A stretch of DNA of 64,000 nt, taken from NCBI RefSeq assembly GCF_027366395.1, contig NZ_CP114771.1, positions 3,100,001 through 3,164,000 on the forward strand, in the 5' to 3' direction. The notes beneath the pieces were generated by a model. It was not told where the DNA came from and made no database searches. It was given only the letters and a program-made list of their open reading frames with translations. This DNA is from Endozoicomonas sp. GU-1. Its GTDB lineage: Bacteria > Pseudomonadota > Gammaproteobacteria > Pseudomonadales > Endozoicomonadaceae. A program made the translations under genes and the position numbers. Below are positions 1-9,485 of this stretch, in pieces. The first letter of the stretch is position 1. Every line of letters begins with the position of its first letter.

Positions 1-2
1 CA

Positions 3-680
3 GCAAAACCGGACGTGGATGCAACCATCGTTTACGGTATCAATGAACAGCAGTTAAACGCCAGGCACCGTATTGTTTCCAGTGCATCCTGTACCACTAA
101 CTGCATTGTGCCTGTGCTCAAAACGTTAAACGACGCCCTTGGGATTGACTATGGCTCCATGACCACCATCCATTCCGCCATGAATGATCAACCGGTTATT
201 GATGCCTATCATCAGAACGACCTGCGTCTGACCCGCAGCGCCCTGCACTCCATCATCCCGGTTGATACAGGACTTGCCAAAGGCATTAACCGTTTGCTGC
301 CTGAACTCAGGGGGCGATTTACAGCCAGTGCCGTGCGGGTTCCCACCATTAATGTTTCCTGTATTGACCTGACGGTTCAGGTCAGCAGAAACACCTCAGC
401 AGCAGAAATCAATCATATTCTGGAACAGGCCACCTCTGGTCGTCTTGAAGGGATACTGGGTATGACCAACGAGCCCCACGCCTCGGTGGATTTTAACCAT
501 GATGCCCGCTCTTGCATCGTTGATGGTACACAAACCCAGGTTTCTGCCAACCGTCTGGTCAGGCTACTATGCTGGTTTGACAATGAATGGGGCTTTGCCA
601 ATCGGATGCTGGATGTTGCGGGTTACTGGCTAGGAGGCTGTCCGAGAATAGCGCCCGTAGCGAGGATTGCGAGAAATTGA
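3..680 (+). CDS. epd: D-erythrose-4-phosphate dehydrogenase, 3' part
   Basis: GAPDH-superfamily enzyme oxidising erythrose-4-phosphate to 4-phosphoerythronate, the first step of the DXP-dependent pyridoxal phosphate route. The 5' end lies outside the window and the frame is open from base 3. Visible: the catalytic-cysteine motif SASCTTNC, then [30 protein letters not shown] and [15 protein letters not shown] text (here [12 protein letters not shown]). HSAMNDQ and VDFNHD favour Epd over GapA. Epd is usually followed directly by pgk; here pgk is 1.5 kb away behind an opposing gene. The last ~17 residues (from GGCPRIAP) are encoded by the left arm of a palindromic repeat, so the native C-terminus has been replaced or extended. 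Confidence 0.9.
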   Translation, partial: AKPDVDATIVYGINEQQLNARHRIVSSASCTTNCIVPVLKTLNDALGIDYGSMTTIHSAMNDQPVIDAYHQNDLRLTRSALHSIIPVDTGLAKGINRLLPELRGRFTASAVRVPTINVSCIDLTVQVSRNTSAAEINHILEQATSGRLEGILGMTNEPHASVDFNHDARSCIVDGTQTQVSANRLVRLLCWFDNEWGFANRMLDVAGYWLGGCPRIAPVARIARN

Positions 681-796
681 GGATAAAAATTTCTGCTTCT
701 GAGGAGAATAGCGGGGCTATTTGACGAAGAAGCAGGAATTTTTAGACCAATTTATCGCAACCGCAGTAGGGCAGTCTATTCTCGGACAGGCTCCCA
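632..796. repeat. Large imperfect palindrome overlapping epd stop
   Basis: Left arm about 632-700 and right arm about 728-794 are imperfect reverse complements; both contain GTCCGAGAATAG and a TTTCTGCTTCT / AGAAGCAGGAA end. A second short inverted repeat (CGGACAGGCTCC / GGAGCCTGTCGG) lies at 783-808. The outer end recurs at 9486-9507, so this is a dispersed family (REP- or MITE-like). Its insertion gives epd its tail and stop codon. A role as a bidirectional terminator is possible but not shown. Confidence 0.75.
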
Positions 797-831
797 GGAG
801 CCTGTCGGACTTAAGACTGTTTTCGAATGCC

Positions 832-1710
832 TTAATCGTCAACTAATACCACTATGATGCGTTTTTCTGCCAGATCGTCACTATTTTCGCTATGGTATAC
901 GATATCCTCAGGCTGGTGAATCAGATCACCTTGATCATTGGAAAACATATGCCCGGCATTCCCGATTTCTTCGTCATGAGGGCCATAAGGATAATTCTCT
1001 ACAGTGCCTTTAACAGGGAATGTTACTTTTGAACCAGGTGACTTTTTGCCAATATTAAGCCCGCCTCCTGAATACTTCACACCCGTTTTGGTTGCGTTGG
1101 TATTGTCATTCAATTGAACGACCATGCTTTTTTTGCCGGGATCTTTATGCCAGCGCATACCTTTTATCCCCCTTGAGGGAATTAACGGGTAACGGATCAG
1201 GTAAATACCCACAACGTTTACCGAACGATCCCGCCACTGAAATTCATCGGCCATTATATCCAATGCTTCTGAGCATAGAGCCCGGATTGCAACCGATGAA
1301 GTAGTCAACCTGGCCTGAAATACCTCCTTGTTCATCAAATGACTATTTTCATCAAAATGAATTGGCATTTCAAAGCATAAACGGGCGGTGAACAAAGGAT
1401 TTTCAGAATTAATAGTAAAATCCAGACTTTCAAATATATTGCTTGAATGTATATATCTTACTCCACGATGGCCATCCAGAAAATTATTAACAAGCTCTGA
1501 ACAGAAATATCTATCGTCATGATTTATTTCCAAATTGACCCGATCTAAAAGAGATTTAGAAAACACAGGGCAAATGGTTCTGAATCTATCGCCAAATTTT
1601 ATGTTTGTGGCCTGTGTATGTTTTTTTTCATCAGAAAATCCATCAGAATTTCCAGAGGCGGCTGTAAAAGCTGACGTTGTTGAGGGGGAAGAAAAGTCAG
1701 CACGTAACAT
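832..1710 (-). CDS. Putative Fe(II)/2-oxoglutarate-dependent dioxygenase
   Basis: 292 residues from the ATG at 1710, preferred over an upstream GTG because AAGGGAG lies 8 bases before the ATG. The C-terminal third fits a prolyl-hydroxylase-type double-stranded beta-helix: WHKD (His188-x-Asp190), YSGGGLNI, GDLIHQPEDIVYHSE with a distal His near 273, and KRIIVVLV giving Arg284 as the likely 2OG ligand. The order HxD...H...R is that of the family; substrate is unknown. The N-terminal ~40 residues are Ser/Thr-rich and probably disordered. It sits between epd and pgk in opposite orientation, as if inserted into the usual epd-pgk pair. The family call rests on motifs only. Confidence 0.5.
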   Translation of the reverse strand: MLRADFSSPSTTSAFTAASGNSDGFSDEKKHTQATNIKFGDRFRTICPVFSKSLLDRVNLEINHDDRYFCSELVNNFLDGHRGVRYIHSSNIFESLDFTINSENPLFTARLCFEMPIHFDENSHLMNKEVFQARLTTSSVAIRALCSEALDIMADEFQWRDRSVNVVGIYLIRYPLIPSRGIKGMRWHKDPGKKSMVVQLNDNTNATKTGVKYSGGGLNIGKKSPGSKVTFPVKGTVENYPYGPHDEEIGNAGHMFSNDQGDLIHQPEDIVYHSENSDDLAEKRIIVVLVDD

Positions 1711-2241
1711 CGTTATCACTCCCTTGGTCTGATAAGTTGTTGTTTATAGACTGAGTCAAACACAGCAGCGTTAGAGTTCCCAAAGCACAAAAAGTTCAAC
1801 AAAAAGTGAATAAACTGGTAATTTCAACCATCCCCAATGATGAAACCCGAGATAATTGCCGTACTCACATCAGATCACCGGGTAATCCCGCAGAAATTTG
1901 CTGTATCGCCGACACCTGCCTTTTACTTTGGTGGAAGCTCAGTGTTGGTGTCCTGTAAAGTCTGAAGTCCTGTAACGCCATAAGTTGTCGCCAGCTATCA
2001 CCGCACCATTAACGTTTTCAAACAACATCCACGGTAAATTTTGTGACCCTTTGGAAACTCTTGGATCACCGTTTGATTCAGGTCATAAGAGCGTGTCAAT
2101 GCATACCTGAAGTGTCATTTATGTGCTATTGTCCCCGACGTTTTTTCGCTATTCCCCAGGCAATTTCTACAAGGCAAGTATTAATAAACAGTGCTTGCCC
2201 CTGAGAAACTCAGCCATCAGTGAATATCAAGAGGGCTCCCA
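1711..2241. other. Intergenic region upstream of pgk
   Basis: About 530 bases with no credible gene on either strand. It must hold the divergent promoters for the dioxygenase gene and pgk. An extended -10-like TGCTATTGT lies near 2131-2139, but no good -35 was seen. No palindrome stands out. Confidence 0.4.
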
Positions 2242-3408
2242 ATGAACGTTTTAACAATGACCGACCTGGATCTGGCAGGCAAACGCGTGCTGATCCGTGA
2301 AGACCTCAATGTTCCGGTAAAAGGCGGCAAGGTCACCAGTGACGCCCGTATTCTGGCGTCTCTGCCAACCATTGAGCAGGCTCTGGCAGCCGGTGCTCAT
2401 GTCATGGTGACCTCTCACCTGGGTCGCCCGACTGAAGGTGAGTATGAAGAGCAGTTCTCCCTGAAGCCGGTGGCAGACTACATTGGCAACCTGCTGGGTA
2501 AGGAAGTTCGCCTGGTCAAAGACTGGGTTGACGGTGGTTTTGACGTGGCAGCCGGAGAGCTGGTTATTCTGGAAAACTGCCGTTTCAATGTCGGCGAAGA
2601 GAAAGACGACGAAGCCCTGTCCCGCAAAATGGCCGCTCTGTGTGATATCTATGTGATGGATGCTTTCGGCACCGCACACCGCGCCCAGGCTTCCACCCAT
2701 GGTGTTGGCAAGTTTGCCGCTGTTGCCTGTGCCGGTCCGCTGCTGGCGGCGGAACTGGACGCTTTGGGCAAGGCTATGGATAAACCAGAACGTCCGATGA
2801 CGGCAATCGTTGGTGGTTCCAAGGTTTCTACCAAGCTGACCGTGCTTGAGTCGCTGTCCGGCGTTTGTGACCAGCTGATCGTGGGTGGTGGTATTGCCAA
2901 CACCTTCCTGGCAGCTGCTGGCAAAAATGTGGGTAAGTCCCTCTACGAAGCAGACCTGATCCCTCAGGCCAAAGCCCTGATGGCAAAGTGTGATATCCCG
3001 ATGCCAGTGGATGTGGTTTGCGGTAAGAAATTCGATGAGAACGAGACCGCCATTATCAAGTCGGTGGATGAGGTTGAAGATGACGACATGATCTTTGACG
3101 TTGGTCCGGAAACCCAGAAGCTGTTTGCCGACGTTCTCACGGCAGCAAAAACCATCCTGTGGAATGGTCCGGTGGGAGTTTTCGAGTTTGACCAGTTCGG
3201 TGAGGGCACCCGTTCACTGTCCATGGCCATTGCCAACTCAGACGCATTCTCCATCGCTGGCGGTGGCGATACCCTGGCCGCTATCGACAAGTACGGCATT
3301 AAAGACAAAGTGTCGTACATTTCCACCGGTGGCGGTGCCTTCCTTGAGTTTGTTGAAGGCAAGGTTCTGCCTGCAGTAGCCATGCTCGAAGCAGCAGCCA
3401 AGCGCTGA
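2242..3408 (+). CDS. pgk: Phosphoglycerate kinase
   Basis: Cytosolic glycolytic enzyme transferring phosphate from 1,3-bisphosphoglycerate to ADP. 388 residues, the normal bacterial length, collinear with E. coli Pgk. Visible: DLNVP near residue 20, [25 protein letters not shown] substrate loop, [37 protein letters not shown], the nucleotide loop [13 protein letters not shown] and [14 protein letters not shown] near the C-terminus. No strong Shine-Dalgarno precedes the ATG, but homology fixes the start. It is followed by an inverted repeat rather than fba, so it appears monocistronic here. Confidence 0.97.
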   Translation: MNVLTMTDLDLAGKRVLIREDLNVPVKGGKVTSDARILASLPTIEQALAAGAHVMVTSHLGRPTEGEYEEQFSLKPVADYIGNLLGKEVRLVKDWVDGGFDVAAGELVILENCRFNVGEEKDDEALSRKMAALCDIYVMDAFGTAHRAQASTHGVGKFAAVACAGPLLAAELDALGKAMDKPERPMTAIVGGSKVSTKLTVLESLSGVCDQLIVGGGIANTFLAAAGKNVGKSLYEADLIPQAKALMAKCDIPMPVDVVCGKKFDENETAIIKSVDEVEDDDMIFDVGPETQKLFADVLTAAKTILWNGPVGVFEFDQFGEGTRSLSMAIANSDAFSIAGGGDTLAAIDKYGIKDKVSYISTGGGAFLEFVEGKVLPAVAMLEAAAKR

Positions 3409-3416
3409 TCGATCAA

Positions 3417-3446
3417 TACCGGAAGACCATCTATGTTCTTCCGGTA
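3417..3446 (+). terminator. Hairpin after pgk
   Basis: Perfect 10-bp arms TACCGGAAGA (3417-3426) and TCTTCCGGTA (3437-3446), starting 9 bases after the pgk stop. The following sequence is pyrimidine-rich but lacks a clean T-run, so it is a plausible but not textbook intrinsic terminator. Confidence 0.6.
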
Positions 3447-3849
3447 CCTTTACCACCTTGCCCACCCTGTTTACTTGCTTCCCTGAAAAAATAGTCTTTC
3501 GATACAGGGCTCTACTGCTGATTGAGTATTGTCTGAATAACTGAGTCCTGTAGAATGCTCTCGTCGAACACCTTTAGATCAGCTGATTCTATTGAATGCA
3601 GAAACCACCTGCTGGCCAGCGTCATCGTGCTTTTTACTGGCATAGTTCTTGTCTTCAGCATATATACTGGCTTCTACTGTCGTGCGCTTCCCCCGTTAGA
3701 TAAGGGTCGTGTTAACTGTACGACAACCCGGCAACTTGCCGCATTGGCTGAATGTCTGATGATGAAGTTCACACATTGCAGGGAACCGCTTCGAGGCACT
3801 CTACCTGCCCGTTGGTTATTTTCAGTAAACGTCGTCAAAAGGATTTGTT
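3447..3849 (+). other. Leader region before the rfaH-like gene
   Basis: About 400 bases. An open frame from 3555 to 3860 with one hydrophobic stretch overlaps the rfaH-like start and shows no family features, so it is not called. No RNA gene or clear promoter was recognised. Confidence 0.35.
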
Positions 3850-4477
3850 ATGTCATCTGAACAAGCGGCTTTGCAACAGGGATGGTATTTGCTGAAAGCC
3901 AAACACCGGGAAGAGGTTCGTGCTCAGGATAACCTTGAGCACCAGGGCTTTGAGGCCTATTGTCCTCTCATCCTGGAAAAAAGCACTCGCGTTCCCCCTG
4001 TTTCCGGGCTATCTGTTCATCCACTTAGACAAGGATGCCCTTCCCTCTTTTCACAAAATCCGTTCAACCCGGGGCATCGCCCAGGTGGTCCGGTTTAACA
4101 AGATCAGTCAAAAGCTCTACAACGAAGGGCGACTGCCTGAAAAGGATATGGGCAAGCTACTACCCAGGCCGATACCTGATGGTGAGCAGCTGATCGACCA
4201 GATTGAGGCATTTGTCTGGAAATACAATGGCCGCATTCCGGATGAGAAGCCAGACTCCGTCAGCTTCAAGGAAGGTGAGTCGGTACTGTATAACAACCCT
4301 CTTTTCCGACACCTTGAAAGTACGTTTGTCAAAGGTGTTAAGATGGACCGCGGTATTATTCTTATCCAGTTCATTGAAAGTCAGCGAACTGACGAAGGCA
4401 TTGAAGAAAAGATTGTTGCCAGAAAAGAGATAGAAGTTCCCTTAAAGGACCTCCAGAAAGTACCTGAAGAAAGTTAA
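3850..4477 (+). pseudogene. rfaH: RfaH/NusG-family antiterminator, frameshifted
   Basis: Transcription elongation factor of the NusG family, specialised in E. coli for long operons with ops sites. Frame 1 starts at 3850 (AAGGA upstream) and encodes the NGN-domain start (GWYLLKAKHREEVRAQDNLE...AYCPLILEK). Another frame resumes with PLFPGYLFIHLD, RGIAQVVRFN and a C-terminal KOW-like region (FKEGESVLY...FVKGVKMDRGIILIQF). The frames switch near a six-A run at about 3977-3982. Only about five residues separate LEK from PLFPGYLF, where E. coli RfaH has about twelve, so a small deletion is likely as well as the shift. The 3' end overlaps the next ATG (TAATG), suggesting translational coupling. It could be functional only if the shift is a sequence error. 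Confidence 0.75.
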
Positions 4478-5421
4478 TGGACAAACTTAAGCTTATCTCT
4501 GATATGCGCCCGCTCTCCCATGGCCTGACGCCGTATCCTCACGAACAGGCATACTTTGAGTATTACCGCATTGACTTGGAAAAGCGCCTCCCTGATGTCC
4601 AGCATTGCCTGGGGTATATAAACAGCACTGAATACCGCATTGCCTGCCACCTATACACCCGGCCTGAAGCCAAAGGCTCGGTATTTCTGCTCCATGGCTA
4701 CTATGACCATGTCGGCTTGTTTGAGCATATTATCCGCTTCTTTATTGAAGAAGGCTTTAACGTTCTGGCCTACGATCTTCCCGGTCACGGGCTTTCCAGT
4801 GGCCAGCCAGCGACCATTGAAGACTTTGCACACTATCGCCTGGTGCTGGCAGATGTTATGCAGTACTGCGCGTCAATGCTGCCCGGGCCATGGCTTGCCT
4901 ACGGTCAGAGTACAGGGGGTGCCATTATTACCGAGTTGTTGCATCACCATACCAGGCAAGGCACGCCGATGCCTTTTGATCAGGTTATCCTGTCTGCTCC
5001 ACTGGTTCGGCCCTGGTTATGGAAACTCAGCCGACTACAGCTCTACCTGGCCCGGCCATTTATTCGCCAGATTCCCAGGCAATTCAAAGATAACTGTCGG
5101 GATAAAGACTTCCTGAACAGAGCGCACAATGATCCACTGGCACCAACCGTGTTACCCACACAGTGGGTCTCTGCTTTGGACCGCTGGATTCGAACAATAG
5201 AGTCATCCAAAGAGCAAATCCCGTTAAGCCCGCTGATCCTTCAGGGCACGGATGACACCACAGTGGACGGCCCCTATAACATTCAGGCTTTAGGGCAACT
5301 ATATCGCTCGCCCAAAGTCCTATGGCTGGAGGGTGCCCGGCATCACCTGCCGAATGAGCTGACAGAAACCCGGGCTCAATATATGCAATGGTTATCAGAA
5401 GAGATGAATGCCCGGGAATAG
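4477..5421 (+). CDS. Alpha/beta hydrolase, lysophospholipase/monoacylglycerol lipase-like
   Basis: 314 residues of the serine-aminopeptidase-like hydrolase family (PldB/monoglyceride lipase group). Visible: oxyanion-region FLLHGYYDH near residue 72, YDLPGHGLSSG, nucleophile elbow GQSTGG (Ser ~145), acid-region LQGTDDTTVDG and catalytic His in GARHHLPNE near the end. No signal peptide is evident, so it is probably cytosolic or peripheral to the membrane. The ATG shares one base with the preceding stop codon (TAATG), giving an operon with the rfaH-like gene. Exact substrate cannot be told from sequence. Confidence 0.85.
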   Translation: MDKLKLISDMRPLSHGLTPYPHEQAYFEYYRIDLEKRLPDVQHCLGYINSTEYRIACHLYTRPEAKGSVFLLHGYYDHVGLFEHIIRFFIEEGFNVLAYDLPGHGLSSGQPATIEDFAHYRLVLADVMQYCASMLPGPWLAYGQSTGGAIITELLHHHTRQGTPMPFDQVILSAPLVRPWLWKLSRLQLYLARPFIRQIPRQFKDNCRDKDFLNRAHNDPLAPTVLPTQWVSALDRWIRTIESSKEQIPLSPLILQGTDDTTVDGPYNIQALGQLYRSPKVLWLEGARHHLPNELTETRAQYMQWLSEEMNARE

Positions 5422-5466
5422 TGCCTACAGTTGCAATTAGGATTTGTCCGGGAAAATCTCGCCGCC

Positions 5467-5524
5467 CGCTTCCCGCCACCCGCTGCCCGCAAGAGCACAA
5501 GCGGTTCCAATTTTTCGGGAAGCG
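5467..5524. repeat. Inverted repeat upstream of nfo
   Basis: Nine-base arms CGCTTCCCG (5467-5475) and CGGGAAGCG (5516-5524) within a C/G-rich patch between the hydrolase gene and nfo. It may act as a terminator for the upstream genes; there is no clear T-run. Confidence 0.4.
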
Positions 5525-5605
5525 GGAAGCTGGTAGTCTGTAGAAAAGTGGAAGTTATTTCAGGACAATTCCTTATCCCATAAAACCCACAGGAAGTACC
5601 AATCA

Positions 5606-6457
5606 ATGAAATACATAGGAGCACACGTCAGTGCGGCCGGTGGTGTCGAAAATGCCCCGGTGAATGCTCATGAATTAGGTGCAACCGCCTTTGCCCTGTT
5701 CACCAAAAATCAAAGACAGTGGAAGGCCAAACCGCTGTCAATGAAGAGCATCGAGTTATTCAGAGAGCGTTGTGAGCAATACCATTTCACACCGCAACAA
5801 ATTCTTCCCCACGACAGTTATCTGATCAACCTGGGTCATCCGGAGCCCGAAGCCCTGGAGAAGTCCCGGCTGGCATTTATTGATGAGATGGAACGGTGTA
5901 TGCAGCTCGGTCTTGACCGACTGAACTTTCACCCGGGCAGTCACCTGAGAAAAATCGGGGTATCGGACTGCCTGAGTAAAATTGCCCAGTCCATCAATAT
6001 GGCCCTTGAGCAAACGCAGGGCGTGATTGCGGTGATCGAAAATACCGCAGGCCAGGGCAGCAACCTGGGGTGGCAATTTGCCGAAATCGCCGAAATCATT
6101 GATCAGGTGGACGACAAAAGCCGTGTTGGTGTCTGTCTGGATACCTGCCACACTTTTGCTGCCGGTTACGACCTTCGCACACAGGACGCCTGCCAGAAAA
6201 CGTTTGCCGAGTTCGAGCAGGTCATTGGTTTTCAGTACCTGAAAGGCATGCACCTGAATGACTCCAAAGGCGCACTGGGCTCACGAAAAGACCGGCACCA
6301 CAGCCTGGGCCAGGGTGAGATTGGTTGGGAGGTATTTCGCTATATCATGGCTGACAGCCGTTTTGATGGCATTCCCATGGTTCTGGAAACCATTGATGAA
6401 ACACTCTGGGCAGACGAGATAGAGTCACTGAAAATGATGTCCGGGGCCTATCCGTAA
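5606..6457 (+). CDS. nfo: Endonuclease IV (AP endonuclease)
   Basis: Zinc-dependent apurinic/apyrimidinic endonuclease of base-excision repair. 283 residues, matching E. coli Nfo in length. Visible metal-site motifs: GAHVSAAGG at the N-terminus, [17 protein letters not shown] near residue 110, VIENTAGQG near 145, [13 protein letters not shown] near 180, MHLNDSK near 215, the [13 protein letters not shown] signature and VLETID near the end. All expected zinc ligands are present. AGGAAG precedes the ATG by about 10 bases. It appears to be a single gene. Confidence 0.97.
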   Translation: MKYIGAHVSAAGGVENAPVNAHELGATAFALFTKNQRQWKAKPLSMKSIELFRERCEQYHFTPQQILPHDSYLINLGHPEPEALEKSRLAFIDEMERCMQLGLDRLNFHPGSHLRKIGVSDCLSKIAQSINMALEQTQGVIAVIENTAGQGSNLGWQFAEIAEIIDQVDDKSRVGVCLDTCHTFAAGYDLRTQDACQKTFAEFEQVIGFQYLKGMHLNDSKGALGSRKDRHHSLGQGEIGWEVFRYIMADSRFDGIPMVLETIDETLWADEIESLKMMSGAYP

Positions 6458-6551
6458 TCGAAAGGTACTCCCGCCGAACCAGGAGCCTGTGGTTGTTGTT
6501 CCAATGGTGCGGCAGAAATGTGGTGGTTATTGACGGAGTTGTTGGTGGGAT

Positions 6552-6580
6552 GGTTGGCGGCTGATCGCAGCCGCTAAACC
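6552..6580. terminator. Hairpin between convergent nfo and 6610 gene
   Basis: GGTT-GCGGCT (6552-6562) pairs with AGCCGC-AACC (6569-6580) around a six-base loop. It lies between two convergent genes, so it could terminate both. No T-run on either side; assigned on position and stem strength. Confidence 0.4.
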
Positions 6581-6609
6581 ATAAGCTCAGATATCTTTCG
6601 AAATTGCCA

Positions 6610-7632
6610 TCATTCGACGTAGAAGTTCTCTTGCTTGAGCTTTATTGACTTTTGGCTGATCTTGGCTTGATCATAATCCTGTTGCAAAAGATGAGAGATC
6701 ATCTCCTGCATATGGCACAAAGCCTGTTTGGCTTTTTGGGCCGGTTCATTCTGTATAATCAGCCTGGAATGGCCCACTTGAATAGACAGCTTGGGGCTTT
6801 CATCTTCATCATCATCATCCCACACACTTGGATACTCAAAGCATTCATCCACCTCTTTCTTGGCATCATTCAGTTTGTCTTGTAGGGTGAGGAGAGTAAA
6901 AATGACATTTGGTCGTTTGTTTTCATCGGCGAGCGCCTCAACAAAATAATCCAGCTTGCTGTCCAGAATTTTTTTGACAACTTCAGGCGCAATAAAGTTT
7001 GCTGCACTTTCGGCCTGAAAGCGGGCTGCTTTCGCAACACTCATTTTGAGACAACGGGGATCATTCAAATAGACCATGAGTTTGTCTTGAGCTTCTATAG
7101 CGCGTTCTTTCTCATCGAAGTCAATTGCGAAGCGCAGATCTTTGTAATGCTCGGCAATCACCAGGTAAGTTTTGATATCGTCGGTGGGAATCAAGTAGGT
7201 CGTGTGTTTGGTACTAATTGGTAAGTACGGAAAACCTGCTAAATGATATTCGCCAAACTTTGATTCCTTTTTGCGCACCATACTACTAAAAGCCAGCCTT
7301 TCCTTTCTGATCTCGTCTTTTTCCTTTTTGGACAGTTCCGGGAATGGACCGCCATCAAGAAAACGATCGAGTTGCGATGGATAGGTTCTTGTCGATGATT
7401 CGCTGACAGGCACAATCGAGCTTCTGTCTGCTAAGGAAACTGTCGATGGTTGACCAGTTCCGGATGCGGGCTGACTTGCAAAAGTTGAGGAAGACATAGC
7501 TTGTGAGCTGGCATCTTGTACTTTCATACCATTTAATTCACCAGTGATGGCTGTCAGGGCTTGTCCCATCGGCTGGTTGTCAGCACCGGCTGGTATAGAA
7601 AGACGGATTGGCGAATGACTTCTGCATTCCAT
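6610..7632 (-). CDS. Hypothetical protein with acidic, helical C-terminal half
   Basis: 340 residues, not recognised. AGGAG lies 8 bases before the ATG at 7632. Residues ~1-90 are Ser/Thr/Gln-rich and low in hydrophobics (probably disordered). Residues ~95-260 are Lys/Glu-rich and probably helical. A run of acidic residues (WDDDDEDES) near residue 275 is followed by a Gln-rich, coiled-coil-like tail. There is no signal peptide or transmembrane segment. The disordered N-terminus plus helical body resembles other accessory proteins in this window and would fit a secreted effector, but nothing in the sequence proves export. Confidence 0.6.
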   Translation of the reverse strand: MECRSHSPIRLSIPAGADNQPMGQALTAITGELNGMKVQDASSQAMSSSTFASQPASGTGQPSTVSLADRSSIVPVSESSTRTYPSQLDRFLDGGPFPELSKKEKDEIRKERLAFSSMVRKKESKFGEYHLAGFPYLPISTKHTTYLIPTDDIKTYLVIAEHYKDLRFAIDFDEKERAIEAQDKLMVYLNDPRCLKMSVAKAARFQAESAANFIAPEVVKKILDSKLDYFVEALADENKRPNVIFTLLTLQDKLNDAKKEVDECFEYPSVWDDDDEDESPKLSIQVGHSRLIIQNEPAQKAKQALCHMQEMISHLLQQDYDQAKISQKSIKLKQENFYVE

Positions 7633-7796
7633 GGCAAATTCTCCTATTTTCCACTGATAGTCTTGAGTTTTCGAGTCTCGCTAACCTCTTTTGACCACAC
7701 ACCACTGACATTAGTTCCAATGCCGCCATTATCTCCTCCCTATAGAAGGTGCTGCCCAGAGTGTGCTGGCAAGTCTTGGCCTGTTGGTATTGCAAT

Positions 7797-7859
7797 GGGG
7801 CCGCCCAGGTGGGGCCGCCTAGGTGGGGCCGCCCAGGTGGGGCCGCCCGGGTGGGCCGA
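7797..7859. repeat. Tandem 14-bp repeat, about 4.5 copies
   Basis: Unit GGGGCCGCCCAGGT repeats at 7797, 7811, 7825 and 7839 with one or two substitutions, then a partial copy. It lies in the divergent intergenic region 7633-8046, which otherwise shows only AT-rich sequence and the ribosome-binding site for the next gene. Confidence 0.9.
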
Positions 7860-8046
7860 CCAGACATTGTTCTCAATTGAAGAAAATGATGTCTATCGAT
7901 TGAATGGGAAAAATTAAAACGAACGTTTTTCTAAAAAAAGTGTCCAATCTTTAACAGTTCGATTTTATGAACCATCGTACTTCATAATCCAAAACAGATA
8001 ATTCAGTTTTATCAAATAGTTATTTCACAGAAGGAGCTGAGAAGTC

Positions 8047-9483
8047 ATGATCAGGGAAGCTACATCAGGCGTGGATGAGCGCTATCCGGGTTTATTTTTA
8101 CCAGCACCTGAAATAGCGGTGTCACAGGAGTTAGCGAACAACAGGAAAAAGTCCAGTGAACAAATACCAGGGACAGGCCAGCCTCTGAATCATCGAGCCC
8201 TCAAAGTAGCCTACGTGGGCATGGGCCCTGTTGCCCTTTACAATGCATTGCAACTGAAGGCAGGCCAGCCTGATACGGATATAGAAATGTTTGAAAAGAG
8301 AGCAGAATACGCTCGAAATCACACAGTTCACATTGACGATCAATGCTTCAGATCACTGAAGAGTTATGACCATCCGGTGTTAACACCGGGAATGGCGCAG
8401 CTTAGAGATAAAATCCGCAGGCAGCATGGTCATATCAGTTGTAAAGAGCTTGAAACCGATTTGAAGTCAATTGCCCAACAAATGGGCATTACCCTGCACG
8501 CTGGCAGTGATTATGAAGTGGTTGCCATTGGCGATGGTAAAGTAACGTTTACCTCAGGAGAAGCCCTGTTTGATGCCCTTGTCTGTGCCGATGGCGCACA
8601 TTCAAAAAGTAGAAAAGCGTTACTGACAATGGCCGATAACCCCGGCTACCAGGGAGAAGATATTCTCTTCTCCGAACTGTCATCAACCGATGAAGACAGT
8701 GAGTTTACCTCAAAAAAAGACCTGCAATATCGAGTCAGGGTAAAATACCAGGTCAAGGGCCCAACGAAAAAGCTGGCCAGTGGCTGGCTCAATCTTTCCC
8801 GCTATGTTTATGCAACCTTCAAATTGATGTTATCACCGGTCGAAGAGAGAATTCGCCCACTCAATGAACAGACCAATGAGGTCACCATCGACTTTTTTAT
8901 TTCAAAAGAAGAGTTCGAGAGTCTGTCTGGCTACAACCTTGGCCATGCGGCAAAGCTCTCCGACAGTAAAGTAAGGGGTAGCCTGAAAGAAAAAATAAAA
9001 AACTGGCAGGCGATAAAGCAGCAATACTGCCAGGAAACCCTCATTGCTGACACTGAAGAATTGACGCCCCATACCCTGTCTATTTTTCATGCCCGTCAAG
9101 TTCACCATGTCACGCCATCCGGCAAGCTTATCTGCATCGCCGGAGATGCCGCCACATCACTTCCCTATTACCGCTCGTTGAATAACTTTCTGGTGGTTGG
9201 TGCCAAACTTGGCAGAAAGCTGGCAACGGCAAGCAGGGCAGATTTAGCCAAAACAGGCGAAGCCTATGAGCAATACGCCAGCCGTCGTGCTCGCTGGGAA
9301 GGCTTTAAAGCCAAACTCAAAAACTTCATGATCAACGTTATGAAACTCTGTTTATGGATAAGCAATAAAGTGTACTGGAAAATCAATGTCTGGGATCCGT
9401 TGAAACTTAAGGATTGGAGAAAGACATTACCCGAATGGGAAGTTCAACCGCATCATCCCACTGCAACGTCAACCGTTGGATAA
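8047..9483 (+). CDS. FAD-dependent monooxygenase-like protein
   Basis: 478 residues; AAGGAG lies about 10 bases before the ATG. Class A flavoprotein-monooxygenase features: dinucleotide loop VAYVGMGPVAL near residue 55 followed by an acidic strand end (EMFEKR), a DALVCADGAHS motif near 180 and the ribityl-binding GD motif in ICIAGDAATSLPYYRSLN near 365. The third loop glycine (GxGxxG) is Ala (GMGPVA). About 45 N-terminal residues precede the fold and the last ~80 are basic and Trp-rich. Substrate is unknown. It is single, with no obvious partner, and convergent with the giant repeat gene. Confidence 0.6.
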   Translation: MIREATSGVDERYPGLFLPAPEIAVSQELANNRKKSSEQIPGTGQPLNHRALKVAYVGMGPVALYNALQLKAGQPDTDIEMFEKRAEYARNHTVHIDDQCFRSLKSYDHPVLTPGMAQLRDKIRRQHGHISCKELETDLKSIAQQMGITLHAGSDYEVVAIGDGKVTFTSGEALFDALVCADGAHSKSRKALLTMADNPGYQGEDILFSELSSTDEDSEFTSKKDLQYRVRVKYQVKGPTKKLASGWLNLSRYVYATFKLMLSPVEERIRPLNEQTNEVTIDFFISKEEFESLSGYNLGHAAKLSDSKVRGSLKEKIKNWQAIKQQYCQETLIADTEELTPHTLSIFHARQVHHVTPSGKLICIAGDAATSLPYYRSLNNFLVVGAKLGRKLATASRADLAKTGEAYEQYASRRARWEGFKAKLKNFMINVMKLCLWISNKVYWKINVWDPLKLKDWRKTLPEWEVQPHHPTATSTVG

Positions 9484-9485
9484 TC

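Noticed and set aside
3555..3860. 101-codon open frame with a hydrophobic stretch before rfaH
   Set aside because: Overlaps the rfaH-like start, lacks a ribosome-binding site and resembles no family.
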